From Scolanthus callimorphus (taxonomy: Eukaryota > Cnidaria > Anthozoa > Actiniaria > Edwardsiidae), in contig CM066913.1 in the NCBI GenBank assembly GCA_033964015.1, forward strand, positions 26,500,790 to 26,564,789: a DNA stretch of 64,000 nucleotides, read 5' to 3'. The translations under genes were made by a program, and so were the position numbers. This document shows, in pieces, positions 44,648-56,097 of the stretch (position 1 is the first letter of the stretch; every line of letters begins with the position of its first letter). Below the pieces are notes generated by a model. It ran no database searches and was not told the origin of the DNA. It saw nothing but the letters and a program-made list of their open reading frames with translations.

Positions 44648-45820
44648 AATGCGTGTAGTCTACTGCATTTCGTTTTTAATACCTAAAATGTACATAGAAA
44701 AACGGATTTTCACCATTTTTCGTTTTACGTTTCGATAATAATTTTTGAAAACAGAATTTCAATTTTTGGCTTGATATGGTTGATTTTGATATTTTTGTCG
44801 ACATTCAAATTTGGATTTTTGAATCTGAATTTGGTTTTTCGATTTTTTACGAGAAATTGGAAAATGGAATTGAAATTCAATTTTCAATAACTGTTCTTTA
44901 ATGAAAAACATTCATTGGTTTCATTTGATAGAAAATAGTTGTAGCACTTTTGTAGTAGTCTTCGTTTAGGTGCTTTGAATAAAAAAACTACTCCTCACGG
45001 GGGGGGGGGGGGGGGGGGGGGGGGGGAGGGGGGAAGGGGCATTCACTAGCTAAGTGGTTGGTGGCCACATGTTGACATGTTTGCCTGTTTGTCCAGTAGT
45101 AGAAAAGAAGTTATGAATCGATACAAGTGCAAGCTCCATTCCTAGCTCTTAACATACAGCCGATTGCGTTTGAGCGTTTTACCCTAACAGTTCGCACGTT
45201 ACGTTTGAACGTTTGAAAGTTGCGTTGTGAGACAAAAAGTCGGACGTTTCCAAGGGCAACCGCCATGTGTATTTTTCACTGACCAATCAGAGAGGACAGA
45301 ATTCTTTGGTTCGCCATAGAAACGTCTCGTTTCATCCTAGAAACGCAACTTTCAAACGTTCAAACATAACGTGCGAACTGTTAGGGTAAAACGCTCAAAC
45401 GCAATCGGCTGTATATGACGTTTGGGTTTAAAGGCATTTGTGAGAGTAGTTAGGAAATACCACCCTCCCCCTCTGAGTAGTGTTCTTGCCCTTCGTAGCA
45501 CCTAAATGGCGACCTCTACAAAACTGTTAGAATTTATTTTCTCGAAATGAAACTGATTAACGTTTTTCATTAAAAAACAGTAATTGAAATTTGAATTTGA
45601 ATTTCGTTTTCCTATTTTTGCGAATTAATAAAGACAAATTTTAGATTAGAAAAATCCAATTTTGAATTTCAGAAAAAATTCAAAATCAACAATATAAAGT
45701 CAAAATTCAAATTCCGTTTTCAAAAATTATTATCGAAACGTAAAACGAAAAATGGTGAAAATCCGTTTTTCTACGTAAATTTTATGTGTTAAAAACGAAT
45801 TGCAGTAGACTACACGCATT
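44648..45820. mobile_element. Foldback element E, copy 4, reverse orientation, with MITE
   Basis: The ends are AATGCGTGTAGTCTACTGCA and complement, flanked by CCCCCC on both sides (44,642-44,647 and 45,821-45,826), again six bases. The interior runs in the opposite sense to copies 2 and 3, has a G run at 45,000-45,026 and a MITE at 45,157-45,411, and has lost part of the usual middle. Confidence 0.9.
45157..45411. mobile_element. 255-bp MITE with TA duplication
   Basis: The ends CAGCCGATTGCGTTTGAGCG and complement pair over about 70 bases; TA flanks both sides (45,155-45,156 and 45,412-45,413). The other E copies read CTTAACATATATA here without it. Tc1/mariner-type targeting is likely. Confidence 0.9.
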
Positions 45821-45839
45821 CCCCCCATACATACACACA

Positions 45840-47580
45840 CTTTCTCTCTTGCTCGTCTCATCATATCTATTTTATTTTTTTGCTTGAATTTGAAATTTCA
45901 AAAATGAAGAATGAAAACAATATTATGAATTATGGGACAAATGTTTTGGATTTTTTCCATTTTATTAGAAAATTTGAAAATTGAAAAACAAAATACGCTA
46001 AAATACACGTCTTGTGGGTCCGTGTAACGTTTCATAAAATGGAAATTCAATTTCATATCGGCAATTTGAATTTTGAAATTTGACCTTTGAAAATTCGAAA
46101 AGTTAATTTTAAATTCGATTTTGAATAATCGAAATTTGAAATTCAAACTTTGAAATTTCATAAATTCGATTTTCAACTTATTTTTTCGAAATGAAATATA
46201 TTTTGAATTTATGAAACGAAAATTAGAATAGTGAAAGCTCAGATTTGAATTGTTGAAATACAAAGTAAAATTTAATAGTTGCCGTAACAGTTTTTACACG
46301 TCTGACTCTCGAGGGGTAGGAGTTAATTGTCAAGGAACTCTGTGGGGGTAGGAGGGTGAAAATGCTGGACGTGACAAAAGGTCATGAAAGGCACTTGGTA
46401 GTCGTCGGTGTTGACGGCGAACGGAAGGCGCGGGAAAGAAAAACTGTCTAAAATGCCTCCGTAGAGATAGGACAGTCGAGGCCAAGAAAACTTTGGCTCT
46501 TTTTCAGTGCTTCTTGCAATGTTTGGAACCAACACGCCCTCCTTTTGCGAGCTCCTATTTGAATGCGACAAGTAGGCCACAGCAAATAGTAATCAGGAAA
46601 GATTCGTACTCACCAGCATTAATTATTATTGCACGCTGCGCAGATCTACTAATTTGGGAAGGTTCATGCATGAATTGCTTCCCTGCTAGCAGAGGCCGCT
46701 TCTTGAAGTGGCCGGCTGCACACAAATGTCACAAGCTTGTACAGGATCGTGGACGTACTTAAGTATCGGAGCAGCGTTTAAGAGCCTTTAAATGATGTAA
46801 AGCAGCCATATAAAGGCCACATACGCGACAGAGAAATGACATTTGTGTGCAGAGGCTAGTTTGCGCAGTTGAAAAACACAAGAAAACTTCAAGGAAATGC
46901 AGGTAGATAAATAGTGGCCTCTGCTCTCAGGGAAATGGATTGCATGATCTTGCGTCAGGCGTCCAACACCATTTGGCCCTCTCCTGCCCCCACAAAGTTC
47001 CCTGACCATGTACTCGTACCCCCCGAGAGTAAGAGGTCTAAAAATTGCTACGGCAACTTGTAATTTTTGCTTTATGTTTTAACAATTGAAATCTGAGTTT
47101 TCAAATAGAAAAAATACAAATTCAGAAAATTATGAGCAAATTTCAAATTGAAATTTACATTCAGAATTCGAATTTCAATTTTTGATTTCGAAAAAATAAG
47201 TTGAAAATCAAATTTGAAATTTCAAAGTTTGAATTTCAAATTTCGATTTGTCAAAATCGAATTGAAACTAAATGTTTCGAATTTTCAAAGGTCAAATTTC
47301 AAAATTCAAATTGCCGATATGAAATTGAATTTCCATTTTATGAAACGTTACACGGACCCTTGTGTTATGTTTTGATTTTCACTTGTCTTTTTTCGTTTTT
47401 TCTCCTTCAACTGAAGTTCGTACAAACACTTTCTTCTTGCAGATTTTCACTTTTTAAGTGAAAAATTGGAAATCAAAAACAGAAAAACAAATTATACTAA
47501 GATACATGTATTGAAGCTGATTGGATGCTTTCGACAGAGAAAACTAGTAGTTGATAGGAGCTATCAACAGAGCACGGAAC
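45840..47580. mobile_element. A/BC-family copy interrupted by G copy 2
   Basis: Flanking G copy 2, the segments 45,840-46,015 and 47,360-47,520 together reproduce the A/BC arm (ACACGTCTTGTGTTATGTTTTG order as at 38,211-38,231) up to GATACATGTATT. Interior A/BC sequence (GGATGCTTTCGACAGAGAAA) then follows out of order. Confidence 0.6.
46016..47359. mobile_element. Foldback element G, copy 2, 4-bp duplication
   Basis: The ends GGGTCCGTGTAACGTTTC and complement are flanked by TTGT (46,012-46,015 and 47,360-47,363); the unoccupied sequence ACGTCTTGTGTTATA is at about 38,214-38,228. The arms are about 270 bp. The middle includes GTTTTTACACGTCTGACTCT and a related inverse near 47,000-47,045. No transposase. 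Confidence 0.88.
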
Positions 47581-48593
47581 ACGCACATCCCTCTAGTACC
47601 TGCGAAGTTGAATTTCCCCGAAAGTGCATGTTTCTGCTTGTAAAACAGCCATTTTTGAAGGTGTCTTGCTTTGTTTTCAAAATTTTCTTTCTTTGTCGCG
47701 AAATGGTTTCCCGGTAACTCTCCCGAGTTGCTTTTGCCGCCATCCCGATAAAATACACCAATCAGGTGCAAGCACCTCACTTCTTGACCAATCAAATTCA
47801 TTCTCTTGACAGCTCGCCTGTCAAATTTGAGGAGGGGCTGTCAAACATTTTTTTTGACATGTTGTAAACAAAGTACCAATGTATTTACAAGAATTTGGTG
47901 CAAAATGCTTGCTTTTTCGCACATTCTATCTAATTTCTTGGCATTTATCGATGGAAATACCAACATGGCGATACACTTTGTCCTCTGACAGCGCCGAATC
48001 GATAAGTTTCCTATGTTTTCATTGTTTATTTATGCAAAGTATTCGCAAAGTTTGGAAATTATAATTTTCATTTCGTGTTCCCGATAATTATCGGGTTTTT
48101 TTGGGAGTTTCGAGAAACACTTTTCGGGACTCCTAAATCTCGCCCGAAAAACCACCCGAAAAGTTTATCGGGCCCGAAAATATCGGCAGATTTTGCGAAA
48201 CGACGCCCTGGTCGCTTACGAGAGCGGTCGCACAGAGAGCTTCGACTGTATACAACAATTTATAATCATGATAATATCATTGATAATGATATTTTGATAT
48301 GCAATTGTGCAAATCATTGAAATTTGAGATTATCACCAAAATATCACTTAAATATCATAATATCATTTATCAATTTGATATTTTGAGAAACCGCAATCCT
48401 GCACCTTAATAGTGAAATATATGGAAAGTTTCGCTTTTTTACCCGGGAGATCAAGGGTAAAAACCTGGAGACTCCAGGGGAAACCAGGAGAGTTGGCAGG
48501 TATGGAAGCACACTAAACACAATGGCTACAATCTACAGAAGAATTATTTTTTCCTCTGGTATCGCAATTCATTAAGCTTAACTAAAAAGCTTC
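47581..48593. other. No recognisable gene
   Basis: It includes a GATAATTATCGGG/CCCGAAAA palindromic cluster at 48,080-48,190 and ATATCA-rich DNA at 48,255-48,390. Neither looks coding. Confidence 0.5.
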
Positions 48594-48741
48594 CTACCTT
48601 TGAATGTTCGTAGAAAATTTTCTGTGATATTTGGTCAAGCTCATTTAGAGCATTGATGTATCTAGAGGCCATACAATTACAAGGAGCCTTTAGAAACCGT
48701 TCACCAAGCTTTGCTAGTTTCTGTTTCCGAGCAAATCTCAT
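48594..48741 (-). CDS. Candidate first exon of unknown host gene
   Basis: From an ATG at 48,741 the minus strand reads MRFARKQKLAKLGERFLKAP, then CNCMASRYINALNELDQI and so on for 49 residues, up to CATTCAAAG followed by GTAGGA at about 48,593, a good splice donor. The sequence is basic and then amphipathic, with no motif I can name. The start lies about 300 bp from a divergent candidate exon at 49,040, an arrangement typical of a shared promoter. No downstream exon is recognised to the left, where repeats begin. Confidence 0.45.
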
Positions 48742-49039
48742 CAGAAATTGGAGTGCTACTGGAAACCACGATATTGCTGTTTACTGCCATGACTGCCATG
48801 GCGACGTAGCGCATGTCATGTTCTGCACTTGATTGATTGGTTTACCCTACAATGACATCCAAATATGGTCAATGAACTGTCGATTTCACGAAATACTACG
48901 TTCTGATTGGTTAGAAATGATGTCATTGTACGACTTTGTTCTCCCGCCAAACACGTTTTCAAACGAAATTCCTTCCAGAAATATCTAGAAAGGGAGATTT
49001 GACTGTATTTCCTTTGGGAAATAATTTCCTTTGGGAAAT

Positions 49040-49405
49040 ATGGATAGGCAGAGTCAGACCGAAAATAATACACCATCGTGGAAGAAACTAGGCAGCGACA
49101 TGGGAAAATCTGAAGGAGAAAGAAGGTCCAAAATATCGGAAAGTGCGAAGTAAGTTACAGTCTCGCAATCTGACCTCTGTTTGCACTGGCTCTCCTGTTT
49201 TTGCATTCATAGAACGTTTGTTGTGGTTTCGAGTGCAATGTTGAAGTTAACAACCAGCTGATTCTCTATTTTAGATATATGACTAGTTCTCGTTGGCTTT
49301 TTAGGCCGATTTTAGAGGAGCAAGCGCTTTTAAAAGAAAAACTCAAAATGCTGCCATCTTGGAAGAAGGATAAAGAGATACAACGTCGCAAGACTCAGCC
49401 TATGG
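49040..49405 (+). CDS. Candidate first two exons of unknown host gene
   Basis: Exon 1 (49,040-49,149) starts MDRQSQTENNTPSWKKLGSD and ends at a GTAAGT donor in phase 2. Exon 2 starts at 49,275 after TATTTTAG and continues the frame as KYMTSSRWLFRPILEEQALL, then LKEKLKMLPSWKKDKEIQ, to about 49,405. The donor there (GTTCGT) is weak. The in-phase join across a consensus intron is the main support. The composition (charged, with SSRWLFRP) suggests a small soluble or mitochondrial protein, but I do not recognise the family. A Helitron starts 250 bp downstream; later exons may lie beyond it or outside the window. Confidence 0.5.
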
Positions 49406-49655
49406 TTCGTAACTCTTCCTGTTTTTCTTGTTCATTATACAGTAAAAGTCTTGATCTGGTCTCTGAGTTGCTGACGTTTATGAACAAAAGTTAAATCGAG
49501 TTGCATTTGCTGCAGTTTCTTTTGTTTTATGGCCAGTGACTGCGAGGAGAATAATTTAAGGGAAAACGAAATGTGTTACGTGTCACCAAACGCTTCAAAC
49601 CGCTGTGTACAATTTTCAAGCAGTTCCCTCTGCAATAGTCCTTTATCACGCAATA

Positions 49656-50922
49656 TCTATATATTAATACCGTAAGAGAAATCGTGTCCGCACTCACTCC
49701 GCTTAGCCCTGAAGCTGTGCCGCCAAAAGAAGTTCGCAAACCTGAAGAGAAGCTGGAAATCTGGACCGTGGGCGTGTTTTTGTTGGAAAAGATTCACCCT
49801 GAGCAAAGTTCTAATTCAAGCGATTTCTTAAGCGAGGGACAAAGCCGCCATCTCCGCTATGTTGAAAATCTCCCACAGAAACTAAAAAGAACTCAGTTCG
49901 CGCAGCCGAAAGCACCAAAGACATTGAAACCTAAATGATTCTCTTACAGATTACATACAGGAATGTACAGGGATAATTCTAACTTGAAAGATTTGAGCTG
50001 AGAAAAATTTTCATTCAACTTTCAACAAACGTACACACTACCTTGCTTCCCTCGGAGCACGCGCTAAGTCATGCTAAGTCGAAATAACGCATTTACAGAA
50101 CAAAGTCTGTGAAAGTCATGAATAATATTCTCTAAGTATAAATCCTGACGGCACTATCGCAAAACGAAGGACACAATCCCGAAGAGAGGGAGGAAATCCC
50201 TCCAGTGGGCATGTTTTTGTTGAAAGCCAAAATTAAAGTTGAAATCTCCCACAACAGAAACTAAAAAAGAACTCAGTTCGGCATGGACATTCCTAACCTA
50301 AATGGTTCTGTTACAGATTACATACAGTTATGTACAGAGATAAGTTCAATTCCAAAGCGTTGAGCTTAGAAACATTTTCATTGAAGTTTGAACAAACGTA
50401 CATCTTTCTTCGCCAAGCACGCGCTTACTATAAGGTCATGAATAATTCTCTCTAAAATATCATCCCGTAACTAACAAACTCTTAGAACAATTTTACTTTA
50501 CCTTGGTTTCTTATCTTTCCTTAGAACTCAGGAAAAATCATGCCTCACCCCTCCCCCCAATTATGATGTCTGTTGTTTTTTTTTCTTTTTCAGGCCGTTT
50601 TTTGAGAATATTCGCCCCATGACAGGTAATCCAAAGAGGTGCCGGATTTTAGATGCCTGGATTACAGATTCCATGTCTTTTTAATTAATGGATTCCGGAT
50701 TCCACTCGGGTTTTCGGAGTTAGGATTGGATGCTGGATTCCAGGAAAGATTGGATTCGGATTCCAGGTCCATTGATTCCGGATTCCACAAGCGTGGATTA
50801 CGGATTACAAGTTCTTTTTTTTGGTGGATTCTGGATTACCTGTCATGGGGCGAATTAATACTATAATTAAAATAAATTTCCCCCTTTATATACTCCGTGA
50901 ATTTTTCATGGGCATCAGCTAG
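49656..50922 (+). mobile_element. Non-autonomous Helitron, copy 2
   Basis: It starts TCTATATATTAATACCGTAAG-like after A and ends with the hairpin CCGTGAATTTTTCATGG (one mismatch), 11 bases and CTAG before T at 50,923. The body matches copy 1 (21,618) without its MITE but with a different insert at 50,608-50,853. No coding. Confidence 0.9.
50608..50853. mobile_element. MITE filled with GGATTCC-type words
   Basis: The ends ATTCGCCCCATGACAGGTAA and complement frame about 245 bp in which GGATTCCGGATTCC, GGATTAC and TTGGATT words recur at irregular spacing. Helitron copies 1 and 3 lack it. Confidence 0.85.
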
Positions 50923-50940
50923 TTGATTAATAATATAATA

Positions 50941-51961
50941 CTAGCTGATGCCCGTGAAAAATTCACGGAGTGTAAGGGGGGAAATTTATTTTACTTATTA
51001 AAGTGTTCTCTGTTTAAAAAAAACGGGGGAAAAAATCACAAAACTGCTGGATTTACATTACTAATAACCTCCCATTAGCATGAGTACCCGTCCCACCATG
51101 CCGAAATAAATGAAGTGAGCCCAAAAGGAACTTTTTTTTGCACTGGTCTCCCTGATTGGTGCGACAAAATCACGTGTGTGTCCGTCTCTCAAATCGGTCA
51201 AAGAACCCGTGAAAATCGAAAGCGCAACTTGACTTCGGAATTGTTTGTATGTTTATCATATCTCAGTGAGGGGAGAGGAGAAACAGGTCAAGTAAAAATG
51301 TTCTAAGGAATAAGATTTTTTTTAGCTTATATTATTTATATTTTTTCGGCTTTATCCCTCGCTTAAAAATAGATTGAATTAGAACTTAGCCCATAGTGAA
51401 TCTTTTCCAACAAAAACATGCCCACTGGAGGGATTTCCTCCTTCTCTTCGGGATTGTGTCCTTCGTTTTGCGATAGAGCCGTCAGGATTTATACTTAGAG
51501 AATATTATTCATGACTTTCATGGACTTTGTTTTGCAAATGTGTCATGACTTAGCGCGTGCTCCGAGAAAAGCAAGGTAGTGTGTACGTTTGTTGAAACTT
51601 GAATGAAAATTTTTCTCAGCTCAAATCTTTCAAGTTAGAATTATCCCTGCACATTCCTGTATATAATCTGTAAGAGAACCATTTAGGTTTCAATGTCTTT
51701 GGTGCTTTCGGCTGCGCGAACCAAGTTCTTTTTTAGTTTCTGTGGGAGAATTCAACATGGCGGCGATGGCGGCTTTGTCCCTCGCTTAAGAAATCGCTTG
51801 AATTAGAACTTAGCCCGAGGTGAATCTTTTCCAACAAAAACACGCCCATGGTCCAGATTTCCACCTTCCCTTCGGGTTTGCAAACTTCTTTTGGCGGCAC
51901 AGCTTCAGGGCTGAGCGGAGCGAGTGTCGACTCGATTTTCCTTACGGTATTAATATATAGA
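50941..51961 (-). mobile_element. Non-autonomous Helitron, copy 3, tail to tail with copy 2
   Basis: On minus it begins TCTATATATTAATACCG at 51,961 and ends CTAG at 50,941, with the hairpin CCGTGAATTTTTCACGG at 50,951-50,968. Flanking bases are A and T as expected. Only 18 bp (50,923-50,940) separate its 3' end from that of copy 2. About 1.02 kb, without insert. Confidence 0.9.
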
Positions 51962-51964
51962 TAT

Positions 51965-52030
51965 CTAGATTAAGCCACTGGCTAAAAGCGGAGCTCCCGG
52001 TTACATGTTTTTGTGTTAATGAGACAAAAG
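51965..52030 (-). mobile_element. H2 terminus, minus orientation, next to a Helitron 5' end
   Basis: CTAGATTAAGCCACTGGC, the hairpin, then AAAAGCGGAGCTCCCGG: H2 3' end on minus, here finishing CTAG instead of TTAG. Three bases separate it from the 5' end of Helitron copy 3. Confidence 0.65.
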
Positions 52031-54069
52031 GCAGCCATTGTACATAGCCGTCACCATCATACCACATGACCAAACACTACCATCCTCTTGCCACTTTCTC
52101 GTTATATATAGCTGCTGGAATGTCATAAAAGAGTGAAAGTTGGTGCTGGAATTGTAATATTACCATCGCCACGTTTTTACGTTCAGTTCGACAAAAATTA
52201 TAACATTTGTCCACGAATTCTATTAAAAGCGCGAGGTAATTATTCCGTTAAATAACGCTGTCTATATTTTAGGCTATGGAATGGTAAATACATCGTAAAT
52301 AGAATGCTAGGCATCTGTTTTTATAAAAATGTGAGATTGCCTGTAAATTTAGTTGTGAAGTCGCGCCGAACAAGTTTCTGAAGAGTGAAATTGGCCGATT
52401 CCTTTCCAGTTGTGTGAGTATACGATTCTCAGGCTGTGAGAAATTGTTGTCTGAGCATTTCACCAAGAAGTCGGTCGATTATTGTGTGAATTAGCTTTGA
52501 AAAATGTCCAGACATATAACTGTGTGAACTCGGGCTTCTGTCTATGTATAGAATTGAGTGAAAAATTGACAAATTCAAGGCGTAGTTAGTATTTGGTGAT
52601 TTATCTAGTCTGCCTTTATTTGTCACGCAATCCATGGAGGATTCTATACCAGAGACATGTGAATCGAACGACTTCGGGTTCATGCCGCACAGGTCAAACA
52701 CAAAATTGATTAAATTTTCAGTATTACCATGTTATTATTAAACCTTTTCTTGACATTTCAGGGCTACATTCAATTAATTTAGATGCATTTTCCACGAAAA
52801 CAAAGCCCAGTTTGTTCCAATGCTCAAAATGTAAAAATGGTGAAGACTCGATCTTGGATGGTTCAATGACTCGTGGAGTATGCAGAGAATTCAATTTAAC
52901 TTTATTGCACACTCGTTATATTAATGCAATAACAATATCCTCACTTGCATGTGGCTTCAATCATTTAACACTTTTTTGAATGATTACTGTTGTACTTATG
53001 ATAAACTATAGTATATAGTGCGGGTGATGTAATAATGACACAGATTACAGGACAAAGGTTTAAAGATATACTTTGCGACTAGCATTCAATAAGCTTCTGT
53101 GGCCGAGTTGGGAGAGCGAGATGATGTAATTTATGTTGTATTTACGATAAACTATACCCACCAGGGATGATGTAATAACCCCACGTGACAAAACTGCGTT
53201 TCTCCAGAAAAAAAAACATTTCTTACCTAAGTTAGCGAAGAACTCGAGGATCGTTCACATAATGTCAACATTTGAAAATAAGTAGCCTGTAAATATCCGT
53301 TAGCCTAGTTTGGATGTTTCTGAGCCATTTAGAAAAGGCATAATCAGTGTTTTCTTGCTTTGATTTAGTTTCCTGAGGCTCACATTTCTGACTGAAGTTA
53401 GCGAAGAACATGAGCAAGAACTCTAAACTAACAAATGAGAGACAACGTTTCTTTGCATAAAAGTACAAAAAAACCTATACATAACACATTAACATTCACT
53501 CAATTACAAGAATATCATCTTGATTGGAACTAGCGTTAAACATTTCATAGGTAGCAACTTTGTGATCCCTGAAATTGCAAATAATGACTCTGCGGATTCA
53601 GGATTTATATCCTTCTTCACAATCCTGAATGTCGTAGTATATATTATTATTACCCCTGTTATTTGAGACACTACCAGTACAACTGTCGAGTTTGACGTTT
53701 GACCTCCACAAAGCGCGCAGCACGAGTTATGCTCTAGTCACGTCATAACAAGTTATTTGGTTTTCAGACATACTTGAACCTGCCACTTGAACCCGCGTCT
53801 GGCTCTAGAGAAATTCTCTTATAACTAGGTTTTCAGCGATACTTAACCCTACTTGAACCTGCATTTTGCATCCAAAAGCAGAAAAAAAACACAGCCGAAT
53901 TTAAGACTCAGGCTCTTCTGCAGGAAGCCCGAGTAATTATATATCAACTGAGCTGAAATTTATCGATTTGAGGCGTAGTGCAGTCACCCAAATGTAAAAA
54001 TCCTCTCCTGACAATAATGAATGAAGTGAGTTATATAGTTCTCGATGAGTGCGGCTAAGACTGACACTA
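52031..54069. other. No confident gene; possible decayed coding on minus
   Basis: Minus frames at 52,912-52,724, 52,701-52,429 and 52,466-52,269 follow one another in different phases and look protein-like (for example LNSLHTPRVIEPSKIESSP and DLCGMNPKSFDSHVSGIES), which would suit a frameshifted gene. I do not recognise a family. The rest is AT-rich without structure. Confidence 0.35.
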
Positions 54070-54230
54070 TGCACAGGTGACCCAGGACAATGGTTTGTGT
54101 ACTACAACATTGAAGTATTATAGGGTTTATATGGGGATTGTGGTAAGGGATGTTTGGACCTGGAAATTTATAGAACATTCTCAATAGAGTTTTTCTGTAT
54201 CCTCTGTGCTAAGGTGTGAAAGACAGAGGG
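54070..54230 (+). repeat. Repeat K, inverted copy near 57.2-58.6 kb
   Basis: ACAATGGTTTGTGTACTACA, GGGATGTTTGGACCTGGAAA and AGTTTTTCTGTATCCTCTGT occur here in one piece. The inverted copy is split by element J, so this is the unoccupied form of the J target. Confidence 0.8.
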
Positions 54231-56097
54231 TCTGTGCTATTATGCAAATGCATCGATCTTTTGTTCGTTTAATTGTGGTGAACTATTGTGATCACTCGTG
54301 CATAACTTCTTGATTCTCAGATTCAAAGAAAAAAAATCGAGCAAGCCCTCTGACCTAGAAAAAAAATATTGCGCAAGCAAAGCTGGTGGCGAAAAAGAAT
54401 TGAGCAAGCTCACTCTCATACTATCTCCTGATTACTATTTTTAGGGAACCTGATGACTTTATAAATAGTGTTTTTTTTGTCGGCTCGCGATGCGCGCTTG
54501 CCAAGTGTCTTAGCTTTCTGTTCAAAATTGAAGTAAATTTACTGTCAGGAAATGGTGAATAAAGGTTTACTTACTTTCAACTGATACGTCCAAAATCGCA
54601 GCAGCTTCGCGCGCATAAATGGGGGATGTTGTGGTGTAGTATTTACAAACGAAAATTGTACTGGGCTATGATTAATAATTGGAAAGTTTCCGTGACGTGT
54701 TTCTTTTTTCAGTTACTCCATTTCTTCAGCGTGATTTTCGTCTCCAAGAAGTAAGAATTTCACTAACCTCGTTAGTTTTCAACATCGCGACGAGCTTCGA
54801 GAAGCCAAACAAGCAAACTACTCAGTTGGTCAGCCCTCGTTCGTAAATATGTGGCCCCTCGTGGACCCGCCACTGCCTGGCGGCTTCTGGAATATATAGC
54901 CAAGCCTTTGTTTAGTTAGAAGGAAAATGAAAATTTACAAAGCGGTCCGGTGACCAAAAACCCGAACTGTTCCGGATGCTATAAACATACCAATTTCGCG
55001 AAATGCTAACATAACAGGAGAGCTTGAAATCGTACTTTATTGAAGTGATCAATTGTCGTTTTGACGGCGAAATTAAATTTAAGTAATTCTCAAACCCTAA
55101 AAAGACAAATACAGGAAAAAAAATCGAGCACAGTCACGTTCTAGGGTAAAAAAAATTCGAGCAGCAAAACTGGAGGCGAAAAAAAATTCAAGCCCAAAAA
55201 AATTTGCCACTCCCCCATCAAATATTAAATGGTCCGTCCCACACGGCGGAAGAGTTGATCATGAATAACAGAAAGACCAAGAAAACAGAAAACGCAGATC
55301 CTATGAATAATGAAGCTTCGGAAGAATTATGCGATATCCAGCCACCAGGCCCAAGTGCCCCTCCCCTCCCCCCCCCCTCCCCCCGCCGAGATTCCGTCAT
55401 CACTAGACTCTATTTACCCAGTTGACGGGTCTAATCATGCGCCGTACGTAGCGAATTACAACAAGAGAAAATCCGACGCCATCCTTTGTTTTTAAATTCT
55501 GAACGGCTCATGATAAGAGAAGGAGGCTGAACGTATGATTGAAATTCATGTTCCTCTTTATTTGAAGGGCGCGGACTAAACATGTACCCGCCACCGTGAC
55601 AAGACACTTTTATTTTTTTTCAAAAGCGTTAGATGACAATTTACAGATAAAATTAATGTAACGTAACATAATATACTTTGATTTTCTAGAAGTAAAATTT
55701 GTTTGCCTTTTGCCTGTTTTCACATTACAGGAACTGGCGCAAACCTTTCCGTGTGCGCGTTATTACATAACGTACGGCGCCTATTTGTAAGGGCGACTAC
55801 AACATACGTAAACAAACACGCAAACTGCTTCTGTAATCAAAATCTTCCCTGCGATGAATTGGAATATGTCCTATGCGATTTTCTACATGTAGTTTCGCTC
55901 GTCCCGATTCTATGTTAGCACGCGAGGCACAAGTGCATGCCGCCCTCTAGGACGCTTGAAAGGCGCCGGAAGTGGTTCGATAGCAGGATATCCGCCATCT
56001 GATAGGAGATAAGCATCTCTGGGGGAAAGGGAGTTGCAGGTGGAAGCCCGGGGGTAGAAGCCCGAATGTCTCCGCATCAGTTGTGTGCCCGAGAAAA
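54231..56097. other. No confident gene
   Basis: A 73-codon frame at 55,204-55,425 ends in a proline-rich PPGPSAPPLPPPSPRR run created by C-rich DNA; it has no other support. TTATTACATAACGTACGGCG and similar GC islands near 55,760-56,060 could mark a promoter. Nothing firm. Confidence 0.4.

Noticed and set aside
53088..53125. tRNA-Ser-like 5' half (GTGGCCGAGTTGGGAGAG)
   Set aside because: No box B, anticodon arm or matching acceptor stem follows; at best a chance or SINE remnant.
55204..55425. Proline-rich 73-residue ORF as a gene
   Set aside because: The proline run comes from C-rich DNA; no splice sites, homology or partner exons are visible.
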